From Bacillota bacterium (GTDB taxonomy: Bacteria; Bacillota; Bacilli; Calditerricolales; Calditerricolaceae): a stretch of 21,709 nucleotides of DNA. The position numbers and the translations under genes were made by a program. This document shows positions 6,651-13,558 of this stretch, one piece after another; position 1 is the stretch's first letter, and each line of letters opens with the position of its first letter. Below the pieces are notes generated by a model. That model worked only from the letters and a program-made list of their open reading frames with translations, made no database searches and had not been told where the DNA came from. The stretch spans positions 1-21,709 of the forward strand of contig PKQU01000008.1 in the NCBI GenBank assembly GCA_017577925.1, read 5' to 3'.

Positions 6651-7667
6651 CTACTGGAGATACGTCATCGGGTCGACCGGTCTCCCGTACAGACGGACTT
6701 CAAAATGCAAATGCACGCCGGTGGTGCGCCCGCTCTGGCCCATGTACCCAATGATCTCGCCGGCCTCAACCCGTTGCCCCGCGGAAACGGCAATCCGGCG
6801 CAAATGGGCGTATACGGTTTCCACCCCGCGCCCGTGATCGATCACCACCAGGCGCCCGTATCCCCCGCGACTCACTCCCGCTTCGGTCACTATACCGTCG
6901 CGGGCGGCGCGAATCGGCGTCCGCCACTCGTCGGGATGCCAAATGTCGACCCCCTCGTGCAAACGTCCCCAGCGCATGCCGAAGCGGCTGGTGATGACCC
7001 GATTGCCGTGCACCGGCCACATGAGCGGCATCCCGTTGACATAACGGACCGGCTTGGTGCGCGTGGCGCGAGCGGGCTCTTCGCTGGCCGCTTCCGCTTC
7101 CGCCGACGAAACAGTGGACACCGCACTCGCCACGCGCACCACCGATTTGCGTTTCGGAGCCCCTATGGGCATGTCGCGGGGAAGCACCAACACCTGGCCG
7201 GCGTAGACCTGTCCGTCGCGCACCCGCAGCTCAGGGTTGTTGCGCAGCAGGTCGTCAACGGCCACCCCTTTCTTCTCGGCGATCCGGTCCAGGGTCTCCC
7301 CGACGCCGACCACATACAGTTCCTTGCGCATCGGCACCTTGAGCGTCTTCCCGGCGCGGATGGCATGCGGGTGACGCAGGCCGTTGGCGGCCATCAGCTC
7401 GTGCAGCGAAACGCCGAAACGGTCGGCAATCTGCGACAGCGTATCCCCCGGCCGAACCGTGTACGTGACCGGGACACGGCTTTGCTCAACCTCCCAAACC
7501 CGTTCGGGCACAACGACAAGCGGACTGAAGATGCGAAACAGCGCCTCCTTCACCACCTGTTCCGCGGCCTCGTGGTGGTCATCCAGACGCGCGCTGGCGG
7601 AGTGGGCGACGCCGAGCCCCATGCCGGCCAACACGGCGGATGACAGCGCCAGTCGCCGCAGCGCCAA
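6651..7667 (-). CDS. Exported M23 family peptidoglycan endopeptidase with two LysM domains
   Basis: The 338-residue product starts with a signal peptide (ALRR, then a hydrophobic stretch ending HSASA, about residues 1-26). LysM domain 1 spans about 68-112 (TYTVRPGDTLSQIADRFGVS) and LysM 2 about 117-163 (VGVGETLDRIAEKKGV); both bind peptidoglycan glycan. The C-terminal M23 (LytM/lysostaphin-like) domain, about 234-333, keeps the zinc ligands: His237 and Asp241 in HEGVD, and His319/His321 in GVHLHFEV, so it should be active and cut peptide cross-bridges. The frame is open to 7904, but that overlaps the upstream gene; the TTG at 7667 has GAGGTGAGGGGA before it and begins the signal peptide. A GTG at 7676 is the alternative. 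The exact cell-cycle or sporulation role cannot be read from the sequence. Confidence 0.88.
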   Translation of the reverse strand: MALRRLALSSAVLAGMGLGVAHSASARLDDHHEAAEQVVKEALFRIFSPLVVVPERVWEVEQSRVPVTYTVRPGDTLSQIADRFGVSLHELMAANGLRHPHAIRAGKTLKVPMRKELYVVGVGETLDRIAEKKGVAVDDLLRNNPELRVRDGQVYAGQVLVLPRDMPIGAPKRKSVVRVASAVSTVSSAEAEAASEEPARATRTKPVRYVNGMPLMWPVHGNRVITSRFGMRWGRLHEGVDIWHPDEWRTPIRAARDGIVTEAGVSRGGYGRLVVIDHGRGVETVYAHLRRIAVSAGQRVEAGEIIGYMGQSGRTTGVHLHFEVRLYGRPVDPMTYLQ

Positions 7668-7685
7668 TCCCCTCACCTCACCTTC

Positions 7686-7733
7686 CGCCTGGAGACACAG
7701 GCGCTTTGGTTTGAGGATATGCGCCTGCAGGCG
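7686..7733 (-). repeat. CGCCTG/CAGGCG inverted repeats in the M23 gene leader
   Basis: Two copies of the inverted repeat CGCCTG-CAGGCG lie in the 134-bp gap before the M23 gene: one with no spacer (7722-7733), one with a 6-nt loop (7686-7703). Arms can also pair between copies. The second hairpin ends just before the ribosome-binding site. Confidence 0.5.
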
Positions 7734-7801
7734 ACGGTAGAACCTGTGGGGGATGGCCGGGCCTTCGCCCCCACGCGATGCGGCGCCGTTTTTCGTGCGG
7801 T

Positions 7802-8500
7802 CTACTCCCGCCCGTTCGACGGCTCGGCCGCCCCCGCTGCCGCTTCCTCTCGCACCGCCCCGTTTTCCGCCGTTACCGGGCGCTCCTCCAACTCGGCGAT
7901 CCACTTTTCCACTTGTTTCTGCACGCTGCCAATCTGGAACAACAACTCCTGTACCTGTCGCGAAAGCCGTTCGTGCTCCGCCTGCACGCTGCGCTTGAAG
8001 TGGGCAAGGGTGTGCAAAAAGCCGACCAGTTGCCGAATGGCCGACTGACGCACAACGTGATCCAGCCGCGGCTGCCGTTCCAGAAGATCGTAGACGCTTT
8101 GTCCGGCCCGGCGTCGAGCCTTCTTCAGGTCAGGGCGCGCTTTAAGCAAAATCTGGTAACAAAATTGGTAGCTTCGTTGAAACTGTCGAGCCGCTTCACG
8201 GATGGCCTGATCGCGCTCCCAACCTTCCTCGTCGATCAGCCGGGTCATATAGGCGATGATCTCCTCGCGGTTTGGGCGCCCGGCATAGAGCTCCGACCGG
8301 GAAACCCGCTCCACTTGGCGAAAAATCTCGTCTTTCTGTCGGCGATAGATCTGGTACGTTCGGCTATACCCCAGGCCGCTCTCGCCTGCAATCTGACTGA
8401 TCGTCTCCATGATTTTCTTGGTTTTGGGATACAACTCCAGAAACCGTTCCCGGACGTATTGTTCCATTTCCTCGCGCGATTTCGACTCCATGCCCCACAT
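7802..8500 (-). CDS. Unrecognised protein with a helix-turn-helix and C-terminal coiled coil
   Basis: I do not recognise this 232-residue protein. It is cytoplasmic by composition: no signal peptide or membrane segment. Residues 33-56 (TISQIAGESGLGYSRTYQIY) fit a helix-turn-helix, with the usual Ala and Gly positions. Residues 99-124 (AIREAARQFQRSYQFCYQIL) look like a degenerate second copy that shares the YxxxYQI ending. Residues 165-207 are a charged, heptad-like helix, probably a coiled coil; the last 25 residues are low-complexity Ala/Glu. A DNA-binding dimer is plausible but inferred. The ATG at 8500 touches GAGGGGG; the ATG at 8491 has better spacing, so the true N-terminus may be the fourth residue. 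It has its own promoter, sits between rho and the M23 hydrolase, and may be co-transcribed with the latter because no clear terminator separates them. Codon use resembles its neighbours, with no sign of transfer. Confidence 0.75.
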   Translation of the reverse strand: MWGMESKSREEMEQYVRERFLELYPKTKKIMETISQIAGESGLGYSRTYQIYRRQKDEIFRQVERVSRSELYAGRPNREEIIAYMTRLIDEEGWERDQAIREAARQFQRSYQFCYQILLKARPDLKKARRRAGQSVYDLLERQPRLDHVVRQSAIRQLVGFLHTLAHFKRSVQAEHERLSRQVQELLFQIGSVQKQVEKWIAELEERPVTAENGAVREEAAAGAAEPSNGRE

Positions 8501-8550
8501 GCCCCCTCATCGTCGCCCGCAAGTGTGCTAAAATTCTGAGACCCCTTTTC

Positions 8551-8579
8551 AGCATACAGAAAAACGATGGAAACTGCAA
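8551..8579 (-). promoter_or_regulatory. Probable SigA promoter of the HTH protein gene
   Basis: TTGCAG (8579-8574), 17 nt, TATGCT (8556-8551), in AT-rich DNA between rho and the 8500 start. Spacing is ideal and both hexamers are moderate matches. Confidence 0.5.
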
Positions 8580-8618
8580 ATCGGTAATGACGATCCATAA
8601 TTACCCATTCTTGCTGGG

Positions 8619-9902
8619 TTATGAGGAGGCAAGGCGCCCCTTGCCAGCCGACACCCATTCCTTCGGATCAAAGGAGGCCAGAAATTCCGCATTGCTTTTC
8701 GTCTCCCGCAGCCGGCGCAAAAAGAGCTCCACAAATTCCGGACCGTCCTGCATCACCTTGCGCAGGGCCCACACCTTTTCGAGTTCCTCTTTGGTCAGCA
8801 GCAATTCCTCGCGGCGGGTACCCGAGCGCCGGATATCGATGGCCGGAAAAATGCGCCGCTCGGCCAGGCGGCGGTCAAGGTGCAGTTCCATGTTGCCGGT
8901 GCCCTTGAATTCCTCGTAGATGACCTCGTCCATGCGCGACCCGGTGTCGATCAGCGCCGTGGCGAGAATGGTCAGACTTCCCCCCTCTTCCACGTTGCGT
9001 GCCGCACCGAAAAACCGCTTCGGGCGGTGAAACGCGGCCGGATCGATGCCCCCCGACAGCGTTCGCCCGCTGGGAGGGATGATGAGATTGTACGAGCGGG
9101 TAAGGCGGGTCAGGCTGTCGAGGAGGATGACCACGTCGCGCTTGTGCTCGACGAGGCGCATGGCCCGCTCGAGCACCAGCTCGGCCACCTTGATGTGGTG
9201 CTCGGGCACCTCGTCAAAGGTGGAATACACCACCTCGCCGCGCACGGACCGCTGCATGTCGGTCACTTCTTCGGGGCGCTCGTCGATGAGCAGGACAAAC
9301 AGTTCGATGTCGGGGTAGTTGGTGGCGATGCTGTTGGCGATCTCCTTGAGCAGCATGGTTTTGCCGGCCTTGGGCGGGGCGACGATGAGGCCGCGCTGAC
9401 CTTTTCCGACCGGACAAAGGAGGTCGATAATGCGCGTCGACAGCTTGTCGGGCGTGGTTTCCAGGGTCAACTTCTCCTCTGGATAGAGGGGCGTGAGGGC
9501 CGGGAAGTGCAGCCGCTCGGCGGCCAGCTCGGGGTCTTCACCGTTGACGGCCTCCACCTGCAGGAGGCCAAAATACCGCTCGTTCTCCTTGGGTGGCCGC
9601 ACCTTTCCCGACACCTTGTCGCCATTGCGCAGGTCAAAGCGGCGGATTTGTGAAGCGGAGATGTAGATGTCCTCGTTGGACGGGAGGTAGTGGACGGGGC
9701 GCAAGAAACCGTACCCTTCCGGCAGGATGTCGAGGATGCCCTCCATGAACAGATAGCCGTCCCGTTCGGCCTGCGCCTTTAAAAGGGCAAAGATGAGCTC
9801 TTTTTTCTTCATGCTCCCGTAGGACGGGATCTGATACTCGCGCGCCAGCTTGTAGAGCTCGCGCAAGGTCATGCTTTCCAATGCGGACAGCGACAGGTTC
9901 AT
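8619..9902 (-). CDS. rho: Transcription termination factor Rho
   Basis: Rho is the hexameric RNA helicase that ends unstructured transcripts. The 427-residue length is typical of Bacillales. The N-terminal Rho domain (about 5-45, TLRELYKLAREYQIPSYG) precedes the cold-shock-like RNA-binding domain (about 50-120, GILDILPEGYGFLRP), then the ATPase: Walker A APPKAGKT (175-182), Walker B VVILLDSLTRL, and the Q-loop/R-loop region IIPPSGRTLSGGIDP. No acidic or Arg-rich insertion of the actinobacterial type is present. The ATG at 9902 has AAGGAG 10 nt upstream, overlapping the glpX stop region (14-nt gap), so it is translated from the glpX message. No strong intrinsic terminator follows. Confidence 0.97.
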   Translation of the reverse strand: MNLSLSALESMTLRELYKLAREYQIPSYGSMKKKELIFALLKAQAERDGYLFMEGILDILPEGYGFLRPVHYLPSNEDIYISASQIRRFDLRNGDKVSGKVRPPKENERYFGLLQVEAVNGEDPELAAERLHFPALTPLYPEEKLTLETTPDKLSTRIIDLLCPVGKGQRGLIVAPPKAGKTMLLKEIANSIATNYPDIELFVLLIDERPEEVTDMQRSVRGEVVYSTFDEVPEHHIKVAELVLERAMRLVEHKRDVVILLDSLTRLTRSYNLIIPPSGRTLSGGIDPAAFHRPKRFFGAARNVEEGGSLTILATALIDTGSRMDEVIYEEFKGTGNMELHLDRRLAERRIFPAIDIRRSGTRREELLLTKEELEKVWALRKVMQDGPEFVELFLRRLRETKSNAEFLASFDPKEWVSAGKGRLASS

Positions 9903-9916
9903 GGTGGTTCGGCTCC

Positions 9917-10897
9917 TTATGCATCCTCGGTGGCAAGCTGGAAGCTGGGCTTTCGCTCCAAGCGGTGAAACCCTTCGATAAAGCGCACCGTTCCCGTTTT
10001 GGCGCGCATCACGACGGAGTGAGTCGTCGCCTGGGTGCGGCTCAAGAAGCGCACACCGCGCAAGAGCTCGCCGTCGGTCACCCCGGTCGCCGCGAAGATG
10101 GCGTCGTCCCCTTTGACCATGTCCTCCATGCGCAACACGCGTAGCGGATCATCGAGACCCATGCGCTTGCACCGTTCGTACTCCTCGTCATTTTGCGGAC
10201 GCAGACGGCCCTGGATTTCCCCGCCCAGGCACTTCAGCGCCACGGCGGCCAGCACCCCTTCCGGCGCCCCGCCAATGCCGAAGAGGATGTCGACGCCGGT
10301 GTTGGGGAACGCCGTGTTGATCGCCGCCGCCACGTCACCGTCGGAAATCAGCTTGATGCGCGCACCAGCCTCGCGAATCTCCTCGATCAGCTTGGCGTGG
10401 CGCGGCCGGTCGAGCACGACGGCCACCAGGTCCTCAATGTCCTTGTTCTTGGCCTTGGCCACCGCCTTCAGGTTGTCCTTCACCGGGGCGTCGATGTCAA
10501 TCACACCGACTGCATCGGGGCCGACGGCGATCTTCTCCATGTACATGTCCGGCGCGTGAAGCAGGTTGCCGCGGTCGGCCACGGCCACCACGGCCAGGGC
10601 ATTCCATAAGCCTTTGGCCACAATGTTTGTCCCCTCGAGCGGATCGACGGCCACATCCACCGCCGGCGGCACCCCCTGGCCCAATCGCTCGCCGATGTAC
10701 AACATCGGCGCTTCGTCCATCTCCCCTTCGCCGATGACCACCACGCCGTCCATCGGCACGTGCTGAAACTCGCGGCGCATGGCCGTCGTCGCCGCGTCGT
10801 CGGCTTCGTCCTTCTTGCCCAGCCCCATCCACCGCGCCGCGGCCAGGGCGGCCGCTTCCGTGACGCGGACCAGCTCCAGCGTCAAACTGCGTTCCAT
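9917..10897 (-). CDS. glpX: Fructose-1,6-bisphosphatase class II (GlpX)
   Basis: It hydrolyses fructose 1,6-bisphosphate to fructose 6-phosphate, the irreversible gluconeogenic step. The 326-residue protein has the class II metal-site motifs: IGEGEMDEAP (55-64) and DPLEGTN (85-91), plus SDGDVAAAI and the ribosome-distal FGIGGAPEGV block. Length fits bacterial GlpX (about 320-335). The open frame continues 90 nt upstream, but the ATG at 10897 has GGAGG 9 nt before it and matches family N-termini (MERSLTLELVRVTE). It sits with fbaA, fsa and rho as in B. subtilis, but the murA paralogue I would expect between fsa and glpX is missing, leaving a 272-bp gap without a gene. Confidence 0.95.
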   Translation of the reverse strand: MERSLTLELVRVTEAAALAAARWMGLGKKDEADDAATTAMRREFQHVPMDGVVVIGEGEMDEAPMLYIGERLGQGVPPAVDVAVDPLEGTNIVAKGLWNALAVVAVADRGNLLHAPDMYMEKIAVGPDAVGVIDIDAPVKDNLKAVAKAKNKDIEDLVAVVLDRPRHAKLIEEIREAGARIKLISDGDVAAAINTAFPNTGVDILFGIGGAPEGVLAAVALKCLGGEIQGRLRPQNDEEYERCKRMGLDDPLRVLRMEDMVKGDDAIFAATGVTDGELLRGVRFLSRTQATTHSVVMRAKTGTVRFIEGFHRLERKPSFQLATEDA

Positions 10898-11128
10898 AGG
10901 CCGTTCCCTCCCTTTTCGCGCGAATCGAAAAGCTTGAAGCAGGCGAACCGGTGCGCAGCAATGTCGACCGCCAGCGCACACCACCAAAATCGGCTTTCAG
11001 CGGGGCAGCAGGTTGGCCATCCGTCCCTGGGGGAACCCGATCGGGGATCGCGGGGACAACGGCAAGCGCAAGGTCCTGGAAAGGAGATCGAGATGCGCGA
11101 AGGTGGGTACCCGCTTGAATAAGGAAGG

Positions 11129-11157
11129 GGGAAACGGCACGCGGCCTGCCGTTTCCC
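11129..11157 (-). terminator. Hairpin after fsa, probable terminator
   Basis: A perfect 11-bp stem (GGGAAACGGCA with its complement) and a 7-nt loop lie 12 nt past the fsa stop. The minus-strand tail is C/T-rich (CCTTCCTTATTC), not a pure T-run, so efficiency is uncertain. The rest of 10898-11128 shows a CCCGATCGGG palindrome and no clear glpX promoter. Confidence 0.55.
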
Positions 11158-11169
11158 GCGCGAAGGGGG

Positions 11170-11826
11170 TTACGCCTGTTGTGCAGACCTGGCCCTTTCC
11201 CAGTCGGCCAGGAACTTCTCGAGGCCGATGTCGGTCAGCGGGTGTTTGACCATCTGCTCAATCACCTTATACGGCACCGTGGCGATATGGGCGCCCAGGC
11301 GCGCCGCTTCCGTCACGTGCAAGGGATGTCGCACGCTGGCGGCAATAATCTCCGTCTCGATGCCGTGGCGGGTGAAGATCTCGGCGATCGTGCCGATCAG
11401 CTCCAGGCCGTTGTGGCTCACGTCATCGAGGCGCCCGATGAACGGGGAAACATACGTCGCCCCGGCCCGCGCCGCCAAAAGGGCCTGGTTGGCCGAGAAA
11501 ATGAGGGTGACGTTGGTGCGGATCTTCTTTTTCGTCAGCGCCTTGACCGCCTTGAGCCCCTCCACGGTCATGGGAATCTTGATGACGATGTTTTTCGACA
11601 GCGCCGCCAGTTCCTCCCCTTCGCGGATCATCCCCTCCGCGTCGGTGCTGATTACCTCGGCGCTAATCGGACCGTCGACAATGTCGATGATGTCCCGCAA
11701 CACGTCCTGGAAGGGGCGCCCCTCCTTGGCCACGAGGGTGGGGTTGGTCGTCACCCCGGCGATCACACCCATCTCATGGGCGGCGCGGATTTCGTCAATG
11801 TTGGCCGAATCGATAAACAGCTTCAC
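11170..11826 (-). CDS. fsa: Transaldolase / fructose-6-phosphate aldolase-like protein (TalC/FSA family)
   Basis: The 218-residue protein belongs to the small transaldolase subfamily (B. subtilis YwjH is about 212). The first strand MKLFIDSANIDEI, the GVTTNPTLVAKEG block (24-36) and the Schiff-base lysine Lys83 in IVIKIPMT are all present, followed by NVTLIFSANQALLAARAGATYVSPFIGR, quoted here in part as SPFIGR. Sequence alone does not cleanly separate transaldolase (sedoheptulose 7-phosphate plus glyceraldehyde 3-phosphate) from fructose-6-phosphate aldolase; in this genomic position transaldolase is the common assignment. The start is GTG at 11826-11824 with GGAGG 8 nt upstream. It follows fbaA by 24 nt and is surely co-transcribed; a hairpin follows. 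Confidence 0.93.
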   Translation of the reverse strand: MKLFIDSANIDEIRAAHEMGVIAGVTTNPTLVAKEGRPFQDVLRDIIDIVDGPISAEVISTDAEGMIREGEELAALSKNIVIKIPMTVEGLKAVKALTKKKIRTNVTLIFSANQALLAARAGATYVSPFIGRLDDVSHNGLELIGTIAEIFTRHGIETEIIAASVRHPLHVTEAARLGAHIATVPYKVIEQMVKHPLTDIGLEKFLADWERARSAQQA

Positions 11827-11850
11827 GCCCGTTCCCTCCGCTGCACGTTC

Positions 11851-12708
11851 TTAGGCTTTTCCAGAGCTGCCGAAGAGCCGCATCTTTTGCTTGACCACTT
11901 CCTTCATCGCCTCGCGCGCGGGACCCAGGTACTTGCGCGGATCGTACAGGGACGGCTTTTCGGCCAGGATCTTGCGCACCGTTTCCGTGCAGGCCACCTG
12001 GTTTTCGGTGTTGACGTTGATCTTGCCCACACCGAGGCGAATCGCTTGACGGATCTGCTCGTCCGGCACCCCCGAACCGCCGTGGAGCACGATCGGCGCC
12101 TCGATGTTTTGGGCCACCTTTTCAATGATGTGGAAGCGGATGTTGGGCTTCCCTTTGTACAGTCCGTGCGCCGTTCCCACGGCGAGGGCCAACGCGTCTA
12201 CACGGGTTTCTTCCCAGAAGCGGATGGCCTCGTCGGGGTCGGCCAGCATGGCGTCTTCCTCGTCGACAGAGAGGTCGTCCTCGGTTCCGCCGATCTTGCC
12301 CAGCTCCGCTTCGACGGAAACGCCCACGGCGTGGGCTGCCTCGACCACTTTCTTCGTCAGGGCAATGTTTTCGTCAAGGGGCAGGTGGGAACCGTCGATC
12401 ATGACCGAGGTAAACCCGGCGCGGATGCACTTCATCACCATGTCAAAACTGGAACCGTGATCGAGATGCAGGGCCACCGGCACACCGGCGCGGTCGGCGA
12501 ACACCTTGGCCAGGGCCACCACCACGTCGGGGCCGCCCATGTACTTGATCGCACCCTCGCTGGCCCCAAAAATGAGCGGCGACTTCTCCTCCTCGGCCGC
12601 CTCGATGATCGCCTGGGTGAACTCCAGATTGTTCATGTTGAACTGGCCAACAGCAAAGCCCTCCGCTTTGGCGCGCGGCAGAAATGCGGTCATCGGGACA
12701 AGCGGCAT
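11851..12708 (-). CDS. fbaA: Fructose-1,6-bisphosphate aldolase, class II
   Basis: This zinc enzyme interconverts fructose 1,6-bisphosphate with dihydroxyacetone phosphate and glyceraldehyde 3-phosphate. The 285-residue protein has the catalytic Asp83 and zinc ligand His84 in HLDHGSS (81-87), further ligands His181 (VGTAHG) and His209 (VLHGGSG), and the phosphate-binding KINVNTE segment. Length equals B. subtilis FbaA (285). The ATG at 12708 has an excellent AAAGGAGGAG upstream. The frame is open 156 nt further upstream, but the family N-terminus (MPLVPMTAFL) begins at this ATG. It heads fbaA-fsa. No clear SigA promoter is visible; a 23-bp palindrome at 12777-12799 lies in the upstream region. 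Confidence 0.96.
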   Translation of the reverse strand: MPLVPMTAFLPRAKAEGFAVGQFNMNNLEFTQAIIEAAEEEKSPLIFGASEGAIKYMGGPDVVVALAKVFADRAGVPVALHLDHGSSFDMVMKCIRAGFTSVMIDGSHLPLDENIALTKKVVEAAHAVGVSVEAELGKIGGTEDDLSVDEEDAMLADPDEAIRFWEETRVDALALAVGTAHGLYKGKPNIRFHIIEKVAQNIEAPIVLHGGSGVPDEQIRQAIRLGVGKINVNTENQVACTETVRKILAEKPSLYDPRKYLGPAREAMKEVVKQKMRLFGSSGKA

Positions 12709-12776
12709 GGCAACTCCTCCTTTGCATTGGGTTATGTACCACAGGGCACCCGGCGGCAGCGGCCGCGCCGGACGGA

Positions 12777-12799
12777 CCCGGTCACCCACTGTCACCGGG
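12777..12799. promoter_or_regulatory. Imperfect 23-bp palindrome upstream of fbaA
   Basis: CCCGGTCAC (12777-12785) and GTCACCGGG (12791-12799) are inverted around a 5-bp centre with one mismatched pair. It lies between the spo0F terminator and the fbaA start, where an operator could act, but no known regulator motif is recognised. Confidence 0.35.
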
Positions 12800-12821
12800 A
12801 TGCCTCTCGGAACCCCCGTCA

Positions 12822-12849
12822 CAAAATCAAAGTGGAGGTGTCCCTCCAC
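12822..12849 (-). terminator. Terminator of spo0F
   Basis: A 7-bp perfect stem GTGGAGG with CCTCCAC around a 4-nt loop (12832-12849), followed in the minus-strand transcript by TTTGATTTTG. It lies about 140 nt past the spo0F stop and so defines a long 3' untranslated region. Confidence 0.7.
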
Positions 12850-12888
12850 CAGCCCGTTGCACACGAGCGCCAGCGCATGGCCATGGTC

Positions 12889-12932
12889 TCCACGCGCGGG
12901 ATCCCCCTCGCGTGGAAGCGATTACATCCACG
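12889..12932 (-). repeat. Three-arm inverted repeat in the spo0F 3' region
   Basis: Arms TCCACGCG (12889-12896), CGCGTGGA (12909-12916) and TCCACG (12927-12932) allow two mutually exclusive hairpins: 8 bp between the first two (with an inner GGG/CCC pairing) or 6 bp between the last two. They precede the spo0F terminator in the transcript. Confidence 0.5.
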
Positions 12933-12987
12933 TCATTTCCCACCGCGCGCTTGCGTGCTGCTTTCGTGGTCTCCTCCATCGCCATCG

Positions 12988-13356
12988 TCAGGATGCAAGC
13001 TGCGCACGCACGGTATTGCGCAGCTCGTCGATATCGAAGGGCTTGGTGAAATGGGCCAGCACGCCAAGCGCCGTCGCCTCTTTTATCATATCAAGTTCGC
13101 CATACGCCGTCATCATGATCACTTTGATGCGGTTGTCGATCTTCTTGATCTTCTTCAGAATCTCCAGGCCGTTCATCCCGGGAATCTTCATGTCGAGAAT
13201 CACCAGATCGGGAACCTGGCGCTCCACGATCTCGATGGCCTGCTTGCCGTTGGCCGCCAACAGGATGGTGTACCCTTCCTGTTCGAGCAGCTCATTGAGG
13301 AGCACGCGGATCCCGTATTGGTCGTCAACAATCAGCACGGTTTTTCCGTTTGCCAT
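12988..13356 (-). CDS. spo0F: Sporulation phosphorelay response regulator Spo0F
   Basis: Spo0F takes phosphate from the sporulation kinases and hands it to Spo0B, which passes it to Spo0A. The 122-residue protein is a lone receiver domain with no output domain. Acidic pocket Asp11-Asp12, phosphoacceptor Asp55 (LVILDMKIPGMNG), Thr83 and Lys105 are all in place. The blocks LIVDDQYGIRVLLNE and MTAYGELDMIKE are nearly identical to B. subtilis Spo0F, which sets it apart from CheY or other receivers. The ATG at 13356 begins the conserved N-terminus; a GGGGGG tract upstream serves as a ribosome-binding site. A SigH-like promoter precedes it and a terminator follows. The ywjG (DUF2529) gene found between pyrG and spo0F in B. 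subtilis is absent. Confidence 0.97.
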   Translation of the reverse strand: MANGKTVLIVDDQYGIRVLLNELLEQEGYTILLAANGKQAIEIVERQVPDLVILDMKIPGMNGLEILKKIKKIDNRIKVIMMTAYGELDMIKEATALGVLAHFTKPFDIDELRNTVRAQLAS

Positions 13357-13408
13357 GGATTGATCCCCCCTGTCATTGGCCTCCCCAACGGCACCACACA
13401 ATACCAAC

Positions 13409-13438
13409 TTTTTCTCTATGACAGGGCGATAATCCTCC
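13409..13438 (-). promoter_or_regulatory. Candidate SigH promoter of spo0F
   Basis: GGAGGATTA (13438-13430), 12 nt, then AGAGAAAAA (13417-13409) fits the SigH pattern (RNAGGAWWW, N11-12, RNNGAATWW) with a single mismatch. Start near 13402, leader about 45 nt. B. subtilis spo0F is known to have a SigH promoter. TTGGGA-N17-TAGAGA overlaps it as a weak SigA match. Confidence 0.65.
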
Positions 13439-13469
13439 CAAGAGGAAGAATTTTTCGTCCTTTCCACCC

Positions 13470-13501
13470 AAAAAATCTTGGAGCCCGCCTCCAGGCCCCA
13501 A
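13470..13501 (-). terminator. Terminator of pyrG
   Basis: A 9-bp stem with two G-U pairs (13478-13486 with 13493-13501) and a 6-nt loop is followed by GATTTTTT in the minus-strand transcript, about 58 nt past the pyrG stop. Confidence 0.7.
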
Positions 13502-13558
13502 AGCTCCGAACACCAGGGCGTCGGCCCCTCTCTCTCCGCGCGGCCTCGTTTTTCCCGT

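Noticed and set aside
7668..7801. c-di-AMP (ydaO/yuaA) riboswitch before the LysM/M23 gene
   Set aside because: That class often controls such hydrolases, but the conserved sequence blocks are not seen and the gap is short for it.
7668..7904. N-terminal extension of the M23 hydrolase
   Set aside because: It overlaps the HTH gene, is Gly/Arg-rich and would bury the signal peptide.
12709..12987. Possible frameshifted small gene between spo0F and fbaA
   Set aside because: A frame beginning MAMEETTKAARKRA and a second one running into fbaA could be joined by a frameshift, but neither part resembles a family I know, and the hairpins explain the sequence better.
13357..13558. Spo0A box near the spo0F promoter
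   Set aside because: GGACGAAAAA only loosely resembles the reverse of TGTCGAA; too weak to call.
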